Source of the DNA: Myxococcus fulvus
GTDB lineage: Bacteria; Myxococcota; Myxococcia; Myxococcales; Myxococcaceae
Assembly (NCBI RefSeq): GCF_900111765.1
Contig: NZ_FOIB01000006.1
Span: 496,001 to 560,000, forward strand
Direction: 5' to 3'
Length of the DNA: 64,000 bases
Shown here: in pieces, positions 35,501-42,472 of the stretch
Numbering within the stretch: position 1 is the stretch's first letter
Layout of the letters: every line of letters begins with the position of its first letter
Notes under the pieces: generated by a model
Database searches by the model: none
The model's input: only the letters and a program-made list of their open reading frames with translations
Told to the model about the DNA's origin: nothing
Position numbers and translations under genes: made by a program

Positions 35501-38500
35501 GCTGTACCGGCGGCAGCGCGCGTGGCGCGACGTGGCCATGACGCTCTTGCGCGCCCGGGACCTCGCGGACACCGCCGAGGAGCGCGCGCGCATCCAAGTG
35601 GAGGTCGCCGGGGTGTTCGAGCGCGACCTCTCGGACGACGAGTCCGCGGTCGCCGCCTACCGTCAGGCGCTGGAGTTGGATCCGGTCAACCGCGAGGCGC
35701 TGGAGTCGCTGGAGCGGCTGCACACCAAGCTGGACCAGCCCGCGGACCTGCTCGCCATCTACGAGCGGATGCTGGAGCTGAGCGACGACTGGCGCGAGAA
35801 GGTCCGCGTCCTGTTCCGCAGCGCCACCATCTGGGAGGACAAGTACCAGAACCCGGCCAACGCGGACGTGTGCGTGGAGAGTGTGCTCTCCATCGACCCG
35901 CAGAACGTCCAGGCCATCAAGGTCCTCATCCGCCTGCGTCGGGTGCAGGGCCGCTGGGAAGACCTCATCAGCGCCTACGAGCGGCAGCTCTCGCTCGCCG
36001 TCAGCCCCGAGGAGCAGGCGGAGCTGTACGTGGACATCGGCAACGTCCAGTACCAGAACCTCAAGGCCGTGGACCGGGCCGTCAACAGCTACCACGCGGC
36101 GCTCGCGGTGGACCCCGGCAGCCGGCCCGCGCTGCACGCGCTGGGCAAGCTGTACGAGCGCAGCGGCAACTGGCCCTTCGCGCTGGAGATGCTCCAGAAG
36201 GAAGCGGAGCTGGCCGGCCAGTCGAAGGACGCGGTGGAGCTCTACTACCGCCTCGGGAAGATCAACGAGGACATGCTGATGGACACGGGCAGCGCCCGGA
36301 ACGCCTATCAGCTGGCCATCGCCATCGACGTGGGCCACCTGCCCAGCCTCCGCGCCCTCAAGGGCATCCTCGAGCAGGAGAAGGACTGGAGCGGCTACGA
36401 GCAGACGCTGCGTCAGGAGGCCGAGCAGACCGAGGATCCGGTCGCCAAGGGCAAGGCGCTGTTGGACGTGGCGCGCTACCACGCGGAGACGCGCGAGGAC
36501 CGCGACACCGCCACGGGCTACTGGGAGGAGGCGCTCAAGCACATCCCGGACAGCGTCGAGGCCGCGCGTCCCCTGGCGGACGTGTACATCGCCCACGAGG
36601 AGTGGTCCGACGCGGAGCGGATGCTCGACATCGTCACGCGCAAGCTGTCGGAGAAGGCGATGGTGGAGAAGGACGCGGCCACCGCCGCGGACCTGTGCCG
36701 CCAGCTCTACCGGCTGGGCTACGTGGCGGAGAAGCTGGGCCGGCGCGACAAGGCGCTCAGCTGCTACGAGACGGCGTACGAGCGCGACGCGACGTACCTG
36801 CCCGCGCTCGAGGGCTACGGCAACCTGCTCGTGCAGACGCGCCGCTACGAGGGCGCGCTCAAGGTCTTCCAGACCATCCTCATCCACCACCGCGAGGAGC
36901 TCACGGACCTGGAGGTCGTGGAGGTCTACTGGCAGCTGGGTGACATCCACGCCGCGCTCAACCAGGCGGACCGCGCGCAGAACCACTTCGAGAAGGCGCT
37001 GGCCATCGACCCGGGCCACGAGCCCACGCTGCGCGCGCTCGTGGTGCTGATGGACAAGGCGGGCCAGTTCGAGAAGTCCGCGGACCTGCGCCAGCAGCTC
37101 GTCGGCGTGCTGGAGGGCGAGGCCAAGGTGAAGGTGTACCTGGACCTGGGCCGCATCTCCCGCGACGAGCTGCACGACCCGTACATGGCCATCGACGCCT
37201 TCACCGGCGCGCTGCGCGTCCAGCCCGACGCGCTGGAGGTGATGGACCAGCTCTACGTGCTGCTGCGCGAGACGCGTCAGGGGCAGAAGGCCGCGGACGT
37301 GCTGGCGCGCATGCTGGCGCTCCCCGCGCTGGCGTCGGAGCCGCACAAGGCCAAGCGCGTCTGGTTCGCCCTGGGCGAGCTGCGCCGTGACGACCTGAAG
37401 GACGTCGACGGGGCGGGCCAGGCGTTCAACGCGGCGCTGGATCTGGACCCTCGCTTCGTCGAGGCGTTCAGCTCGCTCGAGGCGATGCTCGGTGGGGCCC
37501 GCCAGTGGAAGTCGCTGGAGGAGAACTACACGAAGATGCTCGGCCGTCTTCCCAAGACGCCGGAGACGCACGTGGCGCGCATGGCGCTGTGGCGCGCGCT
37601 GGGTGATTTGTACCACCAGGTGCTCAAGCACCCGGAGGGCGCGGTGGCTGCCTACGGCGTGGCCGCCAAGGGCCTGCCGGACGATGCCGCCGTGCAGGAG
37701 ACGTACGCCGAGCTCGCCGGCAACCTGCCCGGCAAGGAGGAGGAGGCCATCGCCGCGCTGCGACGCGCGCTGCCTCACACGACCGACGCGCGGAAGATCT
37801 GCGGTCAGCTCGTCCGGCTCGCGGCGCTGCGCAAGGACTACGACCTGGCGTGGCTCGCGGCCCAGGCCGCCTCGGGGCTGCTCGGTGAAGCGGGGGAGGA
37901 CGAGAAGGAGATCCTCTCCAAGCTGGGGCCCTACGCGAAGAAGAAGGAGGTCGCCCAGCGTCCGGTCGACGACCGGCTGTGGCACACGCACCTGTTCCAC
38001 CCGAAGGCGCGAGGACCGCTGGCGGAGCTGCTCGGTCTGCTCTTCGCCAAGGCGGGACACCTGTACGCGGTGCCCTTCACGCAGTACCAGCTCGTGCCGA
38101 AGAAGCACCGCATCGACGTGGCCAGCGCGCAGGAGTACCACGTGCACCACTACCGGTACGTGGCGCGCCTCTTGGGCATGGAGGGCGTGGAGCTGTACTC
38201 GCCCTTCCTCGTGGCCACGCGCGAGCGCATGGCGAAGCGCTCCAACGAGCCCGCGCCGGAGCCGCTGGTCAACGTGGAGCTGCTCCAGACGCATCCGCCG
38301 TGTGTCCGCGTGGGCGGCAAGTACTTCGCGGAGCAGGGCCAGAAGGAGGTGTACTATCTGCTGGGCCGCGCGCTGGCGCTGGCGCGTCCGGAGCTGGCCT
38401 TCGCGCAGTACGTGCCCGCCGAGCGACTGGAGGCCATCCTCCAGGCGGCGCTGAACCTCGTGGTGGGAAATGTGCGTGTCGCAGAGTCACTCCACGGCGT

Positions 38501-38831
38501 GGAGATGGAGCGGCGGGCCCTGGAGAAGGTGCTCACGGACGTGGACCGCGCGGGGCTCGCCAAGGCGGCCCGGGCGTGGCTCCCCACGGCGACGCCGCAG
38601 TCGGTGCGTCAGTTCCTGGAGGGCGCGGAGCTCACGGCCGCGCGCGCGGGCCTCTTCGTCGCCGGGGAGATGGAGCCGGTGCGCCGGCTGGTCCAGGGCG
38701 AGACGGGCTCCCACTTCCGCGTCGCCCCTCGCAACAAGCTCAAGGAGTTGCTCGTGTTCGCGACGTCCGAGGAGCTGCACCACCTGCGTGTGGCTGTTGG
38801 CACACACGTGGAGGTACAGGTGCGCAGATAG
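26556..38831 (+). CDS. gltI: Giant TPR gliding motility protein GltI (AgmK)
   Basis: A 4091-aa protein made almost entirely of tetratricopeptide-like helix pairs. Recurrent signatures include ALELDP, LYEKAGR, VLEKLAAASPEPAEQLGFL, RRLLELKPDDVAGLERMEAL and AYRQALELDPVNREALESLE. There is no signal peptide, so it is expected in the cytoplasm. There, AgmK/GltI of M. xanthus belongs to the moving motility complex and its loss abolishes A-motility. From about residue 3800 the repeats give way to a distinct domain of nearly 300 residues (DDRLWHTHLFHPKARG, FTQYQLVPKKHRIDVASAQE, KEVYYLLGRALALARPEL). Composition is extremely Leu/Glu/Ala/Arg-rich. One open frame with no interruption; an equally long antisense frame is a codon-bias artefact. 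Weak ribosome site (GAGG, 12 bases). Confidence 0.93.
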   Translation: MQQPTSARPTLRVSDDRSFVEAEAALEKAGRVEELIRLYEGRSRDVASDEAVRLLCRAAELAHERQRNAPRAEELLKRALLVAKEPLPALRGLKRLHESRQDAAALSDVLEKLGSATQGEESAGHYLKAADLYEQKLFRRDRAVLCLQRAARAKSDRAIFRRVRQLLLSEERFQTAFEALEREREALGDAGMAEEYAALAERLVDDPTEHELAQRVLDVARTLEPQNARVEKATRALQRFEQTWRDRVRMLRGMSLEERDRKSAARLSLLVAKLFAWYDPGSAGKVKEALDRCFLLWPGMPEGLSLIEKMAARAGTDFAPAIEQIEAMAGEVKDRGAQVDLWLRVGTLRLGRLNDAPGALAAFEKAVAADPSRADAASLTAEQLLEGGRAQDAVVVLERYLGTVKDKSGQAAMRLRLAELCLTQLKDGAAARAHLEAALKLDPTHALAAFQLARLLAEDEELEAVVPLLDLALLAPRPRAERVAFCEALALMFEEKDDARGAFEVLSRALELDPARPLLLGSVVEHAEKANARPALALALQRAAQAAPVVEVAATLWRQLAQLLEGPLADPVRAEAAWREVLVRVPGDEAAAEAVKSLQAAAALADDPKARIEAEVTRREAAGAPPEELEPLVREWTQLAPDEVGAVQRLQALCVALSRFDEAAALAGRLAALAETQLERNEWTARQAKLYAERLGRQEDAADLFLGLLTENVSTGVVVGGLERLAASGVRTQEVTEALAAHYGRTGDHQRQVAALQQQLESTTDGAARKRLFSLLASIHEKQLADSRAAFDTRVRVVREDPRDESSRGEALRLARDLSAHAELGRVLRTLAAEAEDPAVALSLLTEAAGLAEEGGLVAEAIAALEAAVERAPESGAVLQRLVRLYGRAGRAADAEELLRKRIQGARGAEKLELLLQLVDLNTELGRPAQAAEALQSALSHGAEEGRHLPRLAELYEKAGRTRELGDTLARMIGLAESAGESDKVSRLKLRRAQLLQGLQDGSAEAVSSYADILLQRPSDPDALAALEAMLASGTAREAAARVLLPALERTKDYRKLVATLDVLAEVAKDDAARVQVLRQAAQVHLAHLRQPELAFAALARALRLAPGDAGLRSTARQAAEDADALDSYAEIIEELAEEGDVGSARAALLRELAEVQEKKLDDKAGAVKALRALLALEPGNLDSLRALQRLHRGGEEWAALAEVLEKLAAASPEPAEQLGFLREAALLHEARLSDLESAAEAWRAIAQRDPGNREAAATLDRLYTELGRHQDLAWALALRRNQEGQSPQGREVSFRLAELQRTVLDDSNAALGLYKRILAEDSGHPGARAALEAWVKAAVSASGAALDVLDPVLVQVGDHARRVSLREARMESALTTEKILLAGEIRRIYERDMSQPSLAFMSAVKSFAQGLDRDGVRPDLERLGRETGSHEVLAEIYETAAVELTEGDSAALDLLRRAAELRESLDQPEEAARLWKNLLADAPQDRQALEALSRLYEKGQNAKSLSEVYTRQAQLSQDAEERVGLLLKAGEAYANAGEDARAIETYRSALALRRLPEGLLALERLYAKARRFVEQSDVLDQLADGAADEAARRGWLLKRAQLLEKEVGPAEALPVYRRLLELAPGDGQVVAGLERLMAHDGPRVEAARLLEPVYRGLNDTRKLVEVMEVLLPGVAPERRLEHIQEIATLREALGQTSLAFVARLRAFNEFPQETSVRDELERLAADSGSFEEVAGAYEDQLERDTQEPLAGDLWRRLAALYDNRLKRYDLAVRALEEVSRRDPKNKAVLESIARVHRRTGAHRELGLVMRRQVAAEPSAASQVNLLFELAHLAEETLADKALGAQAYREILLLRPENANALKLLGRVLAEMERWPELAQHIEREIQLADARGAQEESSDLRVRLGRLKFSRLDDPRGALELYQSVLERRAGHAGAVGALEEMARSESPLRGAAASALEPVFVAVGNHLKQVEMLESRVSAEAVPQERAALLRRIAEMYAGPLENAEMGFLAATRALRELPDDLRSLELCVSLVDRAEAPEELGAVLMEVAPKAGDAARAEMYRALARLQTDLGEPSEALTSWKRVLELRPTDTEALDGTVRLVASQGKPTELLEVLRRQLAVAEEPARRAAVLFQIGHLQEEQLQDALGALATFRRLLELKPDDVAGLERMEALCQKQERWPELADVLARRIALMPPEAGLELKFRLASVRETRLLDRTGALALYGEVLTVQPNHPGAVGRMEALVSREPQNLLAVETLLRAFRASGDVPRLAQLIETRVGVSTDAFERKALLGELATLRESQGESELTFLALFRAFKEDPNDGEVRRRLENATDASDSYDELVAAYEEALPRVAEAADAAQVCLKLGQLLESKLRDSDRAVSYYERARTLHVAVQAKALVALDRLYLELQAWPELAGILEALVTGATEQAERVGYLFRLGQLYQERLDSPDRAASAYEGILKLEPGHLASARLLESIYEAASASEKLYAILKLQSEKVAGAERDRVLAKMAQVSAEGLSDLSGSIELYRELLAKNARNDQAFSALESLYERANRPEDLRALLEGRLAMTLDPREVVRLNERLGRVVYRLLKQPEAAVPYFKAALDRDARNRAVLDTLRELYDETEQREELVGVLRRLIPLQENSEGVKALRLRLAEVLAGMGRREEALDAARRALEVEPHQVAELERVHTLFVSLRAWNDAVRALELKVQVHLAAEERERAVATYYEVADLWAGPGGKPEQSTGALEKVLELDPANRTAYERVCDLYRTYNDWRAYATAVDRYMPHFVTDEEKMAALRELARVQEERLGQKDVAFLALCRALQLDASDDTLREEVERLADETGSHEELAAVYEEVADELPRGPLAERLYATLARVHDTRLDDPQAAEGAFRKILEFDPTNATALDGLAAVFQRRGHEREYVVALEQKLEAAGSIEQRKGILREIARVWDEKLEDPSEAASALLRALELEPDTETLGVLTALYRRQRAWRDVAMTLLRARDLADTAEERARIQVEVAGVFERDLSDDESAVAAYRQALELDPVNREALESLERLHTKLDQPADLLAIYERMLELSDDWREKVRVLFRSATIWEDKYQNPANADVCVESVLSIDPQNVQAIKVLIRLRRVQGRWEDLISAYERQLSLAVSPEEQAELYVDIGNVQYQNLKAVDRAVNSYHAALAVDPGSRPALHALGKLYERSGNWPFALEMLQKEAELAGQSKDAVELYYRLGKINEDMLMDTGSARNAYQLAIAIDVGHLPSLRALKGILEQEKDWSGYEQTLRQEAEQTEDPVAKGKALLDVARYHAETREDRDTATGYWEEALKHIPDSVEAARPLADVYIAHEEWSDAERMLDIVTRKLSEKAMVEKDAATAADLCRQLYRLGYVAEKLGRRDKALSCYETAYERDATYLPALEGYGNLLVQTRRYEGALKVFQTILIHHREELTDLEVVEVYWQLGDIHAALNQADRAQNHFEKALAIDPGHEPTLRALVVLMDKAGQFEKSADLRQQLVGVLEGEAKVKVYLDLGRISRDELHDPYMAIDAFTGALRVQPDALEVMDQLYVLLRETRQGQKAADVLARMLALPALASEPHKAKRVWFALGELRRDDLKDVDGAGQAFNAALDLDPRFVEAFSSLEAMLGGARQWKSLEENYTKMLGRLPKTPETHVARMALWRALGDLYHQVLKHPEGAVAAYGVAAKGLPDDAAVQETYAELAGNLPGKEEEAIAALRRALPHTTDARKICGQLVRLAALRKDYDLAWLAAQAASGLLGEAGEDEKEILSKLGPYAKKKEVAQRPVDDRLWHTHLFHPKARGPLAELLGLLFAKAGHLYAVPFTQYQLVPKKHRIDVASAQEYHVHHYRYVARLLGMEGVELYSPFLVATRERMAKRSNEPAPEPLVNVELLQTHPPCVRVGGKYFAEQGQKEVYYLLGRALALARPELAFAQYVPAERLEAILQAALNLVVGNVRVAESLHGVEMERRALEKVLTDVDRAGLAKAARAWLPTATPQSVRQFLEGAELTAARAGLFVAGEMEPVRRLVQGETGSHFRVAPRNKLKELLVFATSEELHHLRVAVGTHVEVQVRR

Positions 38832-38895
38832 CGCGGTAGAACCCGGGCAAGGGTTCACGCGTTGATGAGCAACCGGGCGGTCGAGGGACGGATCC

Positions 38896-38925
38896 TTGAC
38901 CGCCTCGGGTGGCCACTTCTACGAT
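38896..38925 (+). promoter_or_regulatory. Predicted promoter of gltJ
   Basis: TTGACC, 18-base spacer, TACGAT in the 137-bp gap between gltI and gltJ. It shares the -35 hexamer and spacer length of the gltD site. Start of transcription would be about 37 bases before the ATG. Confidence 0.45.
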
Positions 38926-38968
38926 TCCGACGGGATTTCTCCCGTCATTTCCGAGGCTTGCGGAAAAG

Positions 38969-41086
38969 ATGCGTTTCGTCTGTGACAGCTGCCGCGCGCA
39001 GTACATGATCAGCGACGACAAGGTTGGCCCGAAGGGGGTCAAGGTTCGTTGCAAGAAGTGCGGCCACACCATCACCGTGCGCCCGGCGGGCGCCGCGGCG
39101 GGGAAGGATTCCCCGTCCGAGCCCGCGTCCACCTCTTCACCCGCTCCCGAGAGCGCGAGCACCCAGGGCAAGGAGGCCGATTCGTCCTCCTCCGCCTCGC
39201 TGCCCGCGACGCTCGGGACTCCGCCCGAGGGAGGCCTCTTCACGGATGTGGAAGAGGACGAAATCGGCGCGGTCTTCGACCAGGTCCTCAGCTCCGGCAC
39301 GCACAAGATTCCGGCGGGTGAAGCCGCCGGCGAGGCCGCCGCGCGCGACGCCACCACGGAGTCGGTGCGCAAGCTGGCCGAGGCCGAGGCCGAGCCCGAC
39401 AAGGAGGAGCCAAAGCCCGCGGCCACCTCGCACGAGTGGTACGTGGCCATCGACGAGAAGCAGGTCGGGCCGCTCACCGTGGAGAAGGTGAAGGACGCGT
39501 GGGACCGCGGCGAGGTGGGGCCCGACAGCCTGTGCTGGCGTTCGGGCTTCAGCGACTGGATTCCGCTGTCGGAGACGGCGGAGCTGGCGTCGGTGCTGGC
39601 GCCGCGTCCGTCGAAGCCGACCATCGTCGCGCCCGAGCCCGTGTCGGGCTCGACGCCCACGGTGCAGCCGGGGCCCGTGCAGTCCGCGTTCAGCGCGGGC
39701 AAGTCGAAGGGCGATTCGGTGGTGCTGGCGTCGTCCTCCGAGGAGCCGGTGGGCTGGAAGCCGTCGGCGGCCAGCGTGCTCGCCTCGCTCGTGAAGGAGG
39801 AGAACGACGCGCTGTCCAAGCCGCCTCCGACGCCCGCGCCCGCGCCCGCGCTGGGGCGTGAGCCGGTGTCGCAGTCGCGCCTGCTCGACGTGCCGATGCC
39901 GCCTCCGGAGCCGGTGTCGTCTCCGTCGCTGATGGGCGCGGGGGCGGCGATGGCCGCGCAGATGGCGTCTTCGCAGGCGCCGCAGGCCTATCCGCAGCAG
40001 CCCTATGGCCAGCCGGCGCAGATGCCATATGGGCAGCCGCAGGGGCACTATGCGCAGCCTGTCCCGGCGCCCTATGCGCCTCCCGCGGGCTACCCTCCGG
40101 CCTATGCACAGGGCGGTGGAGCGCCTTCTGGCGGCGGCAAGGGCCGGGTGGGGTTGATCGTCGGCATCGTCGTGGGCGTGCTGGGGCTCGGTGGTGGAGC
40201 CTGGGCGCTGGCGTCGAAGGGCGGCACTCCCGAGGCTCCGCCCACCCAGCAGCCTGTCGCGGCGGCCACGCCTCCGGCGGCGGCTCCGCCCGTGGTGACG
40301 CCTCCTCCCGTCGCGGCGGCACCTGTCGCGGCGCCTCAGACGCCGCCCGTGGTGGCCACGGCGCCTGGAGCGCCGACGCAGCCTCCCGCGCCTGAGACAG
40401 CGCCCGCGGCGAACCCCGCCGTGGCCGCCGCGGGAGCGCCCACGACGCCTCCTACGACCGCGCCCGTCGCGACGCCGCCTCCCGTGGCCGCGCAGCCCGT
40501 GGCGGGGCAGGTGCCCGCGACGCCGCCGGCGGATGCGGTGAAGCAGCCGCTGGACAACGCGGTGGCGAAGGTCGAGCGGACGACGACGCCTCGGCGTGGC
40601 TCGGGCTCCTCGTCTTCGTCGTCTTCTCGACGTGAGGACACCGAGGAGCGTCCCGCGGCGCGCGCGGAGAAGCCGTCCTCGAGCGATGGTGATGATGACT
40701 TCGACGAGCTGTTCGGCACGAAGAAGTCGAAGCCCGAGCCGAAGGCGTCGGAGAATCGTCCCACGGCCTACATCCCTCCCGAGCCGGGCGGGGGTGGGGT
40801 GCGAGACACCCTTCAGCGGTCCGACATCATGGAGGTGGTGCTGAACAACAAGCCCGCCATCGTGAAGTGCGTGAACGAGCAGAAGAAGAAGGACCCGATG
40901 CTCAGCGGCAAGCTGGTGATGCGGTGGACCATCCAGACGAGCGGCAAGACGTCGAATGTCACCTGTAAGTCGGATGAGTACCGCAGCACGTACATGGCGA
41001 CCTGCATCACCGGGCTCATCAAGAGCTGGGCGTTCCCGAAGCACAAGAAGCAGGGCGAGCCCATCGACTTCCCGTTCACCTTCTGA
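38969..41086 (+). CDS. gltJ: Gliding motility protein GltJ (AgmX): zinc ribbon, GYF, TM, periplasmic tail
   Basis: A 705-aa bitopic inner-membrane protein. Residues 1-36 form a zinc ribbon (Cys5, Cys8, Cys28, Cys31). About 154-200 is a GYF domain (EWYVAIDEKQVGPLTVEKV, WRSGFSDWIPLSE). A Pro/Gln/Tyr-rich linker leads to one transmembrane helix (about 394-417, VGLIVGIVVGVLGLGGGAW). The periplasmic side is a long Pro/Ala/Thr stalk, then an AgmX/PglI-type tail (KPAIVKCVNEQ, ATCITGLIKSWAFPK, FPFTF). In M. xanthus the cytoplasmic zinc-ribbon and GYF parts contact MglA and AglZ to assemble and disassemble focal adhesions. The start chosen gives the canonical RFVCDSCRAQY ribbon; an ATG 20 codons upstream is less likely. 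Confidence 0.93.
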   Translation: MRFVCDSCRAQYMISDDKVGPKGVKVRCKKCGHTITVRPAGAAAGKDSPSEPASTSSPAPESASTQGKEADSSSSASLPATLGTPPEGGLFTDVEEDEIGAVFDQVLSSGTHKIPAGEAAGEAAARDATTESVRKLAEAEAEPDKEEPKPAATSHEWYVAIDEKQVGPLTVEKVKDAWDRGEVGPDSLCWRSGFSDWIPLSETAELASVLAPRPSKPTIVAPEPVSGSTPTVQPGPVQSAFSAGKSKGDSVVLASSSEEPVGWKPSAASVLASLVKEENDALSKPPPTPAPAPALGREPVSQSRLLDVPMPPPEPVSSPSLMGAGAAMAAQMASSQAPQAYPQQPYGQPAQMPYGQPQGHYAQPVPAPYAPPAGYPPAYAQGGGAPSGGGKGRVGLIVGIVVGVLGLGGGAWALASKGGTPEAPPTQQPVAAATPPAAAPPVVTPPPVAAAPVAAPQTPPVVATAPGAPTQPPAPETAPAANPAVAAAGAPTTPPTTAPVATPPPVAAQPVAGQVPATPPADAVKQPLDNAVAKVERTTTPRRGSGSSSSSSSRREDTEERPAARAEKPSSSDGDDDFDELFGTKKSKPEPKASENRPTAYIPPEPGGGGVRDTLQRSDIMEVVLNNKPAIVKCVNEQKKKDPMLSGKLVMRWTIQTSGKTSNVTCKSDEYRSTYMATCITGLIKSWAFPKHKKQGEPIDFPFTF

Positions 41087-41104
41087 GCGGAAGGGGACCA
41101 ATCT

Positions 41105-41140
41105 GGGTCCTTGGCGACATGTGTGTCACGCCAAGGTCCC
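41105..41140 (+). terminator. Hairpin after gltJ
   Basis: Stem GGG(t)CCTTGGCG / CGCCAAGG(t)CCC with one T-T mismatch and a 12-base loop, 18 bases after the gltJ stop. No strong T-run. Confidence 0.5.
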
Positions 41141-41198
41141 ATGTGAGTGTTCGCTTTCGTGAGGGCTGAATTTCCGCGAGGCCGATGCGTCCGTGGGC

Positions 41199-41240
41199 GT
41201 GTCGACACTCGTTGACACGTCACGACAGGCGGGACTAAAG
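41199..41240 (+). promoter_or_regulatory. Promoter-like site with adjacent palindrome, Cys-rich lipoprotein gene
   Basis: A perfect 10-bp palindrome GTGTCGACAC (41199-41208) lies immediately upstream of a consensus -35 TTGACA (41212-41217). A poor -10 (taaagc/ctaaag) follows at 17-18 bases. It could be an operator-promoter pair for the lipoprotein gene. Confidence 0.35.
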
Positions 41241-41333
41241 CCGAACCGCTTGTATGGACGTCGGGGCCTGACTTCAGTGGCCGGAGGCCCCCAGCAGACG
41301 ATTCCAAGCAGACCCACTGGAGGGATTCCCAAC

Positions 41334-42263
41334 ATGCAGCTTCGTAAGATGATGCTGGTGCTCTCGGCACTCGGCGCGATGAGCGGTTTGATGGCGGGTT
41401 GTGGCGACGACGACCCGAGTGGCACCACGTGCTCCGGCAACGACGACTGCGCTGAGAATGAAATCTGTCACCCGGACGCGAGCGTCTGTGTTCTGACGTG
41501 TACGACGGGCAACGACTGTCCCGCGTCCGCGAAGACCTGCGCGGAGCTGGGTGGGACGAGCTCCCAGTCCGACACGCTGATCTGCCAGTGCTCCACCGAC
41601 GCGCTGTGCAACGGCGGCTCGGACGGCACGTCGAGCGACCTGGTCTGCTCGAACCTGGACAACGTCTGTGTCCCGGCGTGCGACTCGAACGATGACTGCG
41701 GCTCCGGCCGCGTGTGTGACACGGCCTCCGGTCAGTGCGAGGAGGACGACACGGGTCCGACCACCTGCTCGGGCACGGGCCAGAGCACCTGCCTCTACGG
41801 CCAGTTCTGCAGCAGCGGCACCTGCACCGAGGTCCCCGCCCCCACGTGCGCGAACTTCGACCCCGCGCAGGGTGGCAAGCAGCCGGTGTGGACCATCTCG
41901 TCCTCCGGTCCGATCATCTACGACATCACCCAGGTTTCGTTCGGTCAGGACACCTTCTGTGGCACCGGCAGCGGCACCACGGGGATGACGGCGAAGGCGC
42001 GTGTTCGTGCCTACCAGAGCGCGAACGGCTCGGGCACGTTCCCGGCCCAGGTCGCGGGTCTGCCGGGCTTCTTCTACGTGCGCGTCAATGGCAGCCAGAT
42101 CGACGGCGTCCAGACCATTCGCCCGTCTGAGTACACCACCTCGAACAACGGTAAGAACGCGGAGTTCACCATGAACTTCTGCCCGGGTGCCTCTGCGACG
42201 ACGCTGTCCATTGGCATCTACTTCACGAACGGCAACGAGATCTGCTCTCAGCTGACTCGGTAG
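41334..42263 (+). CDS. Cysteine-rich lipoprotein
   Basis: A 309-aa secreted lipoprotein (lipobox LMAGC, Cys23) with GGAGGGA before the ATG. Residues about 30-160 contain three or four Cys-rich modules of the pattern C-x-x-x-D-D-C...C-x(n)-C (TCSGNDDCAENEICHPDAS, VPACDSNDDCGSGRVCD, QSTCLYGQFCSSGTC), as seen in many myxobacterial surface proteins. The C-terminal half is a beta-rich domain (VWTISSSGPIIYDITQVSFG, SIGIYFTNGNEICSQL). No enzymatic motif. Probably an outer-membrane or surface-exposed protein stabilised by disulfides; function unknown. Confidence 0.8.
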   Translation: MQLRKMMLVLSALGAMSGLMAGCGDDDPSGTTCSGNDDCAENEICHPDASVCVLTCTTGNDCPASAKTCAELGGTSSQSDTLICQCSTDALCNGGSDGTSSDLVCSNLDNVCVPACDSNDDCGSGRVCDTASGQCEEDDTGPTTCSGTGQSTCLYGQFCSSGTCTEVPAPTCANFDPAQGGKQPVWTISSSGPIIYDITQVSFGQDTFCGTGSGTTGMTAKARVRAYQSANGSGTFPAQVAGLPGFFYVRVNGSQIDGVQTIRPSEYTTSNNGKNAEFTMNFCPGASATTLSIGIYFTNGNEICSQLTR

Positions 42264-42279
42264 CCAGCATGTCGTGAAG

Positions 42280-42301
42280 TTCTCTCCGACGAGGGAGAGA
42301 A
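42280..42301 (+). terminator. First of two hairpins after Cys-rich lipoprotein gene
   Basis: An 8-bp stem TTCTCTCC/GGAGAGAA with a 6-base loop, 16 bases after the stop codon. Confidence 0.45.
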
Positions 42302-42307
42302 TCCGCC

Positions 42308-42343
42308 GGAGCCTCACCCCTGATTCATCGGGGGTGGGGCTCC
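42308..42343 (+). terminator. Second, stronger hairpin after Cys-rich lipoprotein gene
   Basis: A 13-bp stem (GGAGCCTCACCCC with GGGGTGGGGCTCC, one T-G wobble, 10-base loop). Follows the first hairpin directly; together they probably end the transcript. Confidence 0.6.
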
Positions 42344-42472
42344 TGGCGTTTGGTGCAGGACCTGCCCCCTGGGCGGGCGAGCAGCAGAAATGGACGTGAA
42401 TTTCGCCACGTCTGGTCCGTTTGAATGAGGGATGGCGCAAGGCGCCAGCCGCTGTACGAGAAGGAGAGCCCG

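Noticed and set aside
26532..38294. 3920-codon open frame on the minus strand
   Set aside because: Exactly codon-aligned antisense of gltI; its low-complexity Arg/Gln/Leu/Val composition is the reverse complement of Leu/Glu/Ala/Arg codons, with no motifs and no ribosome site.
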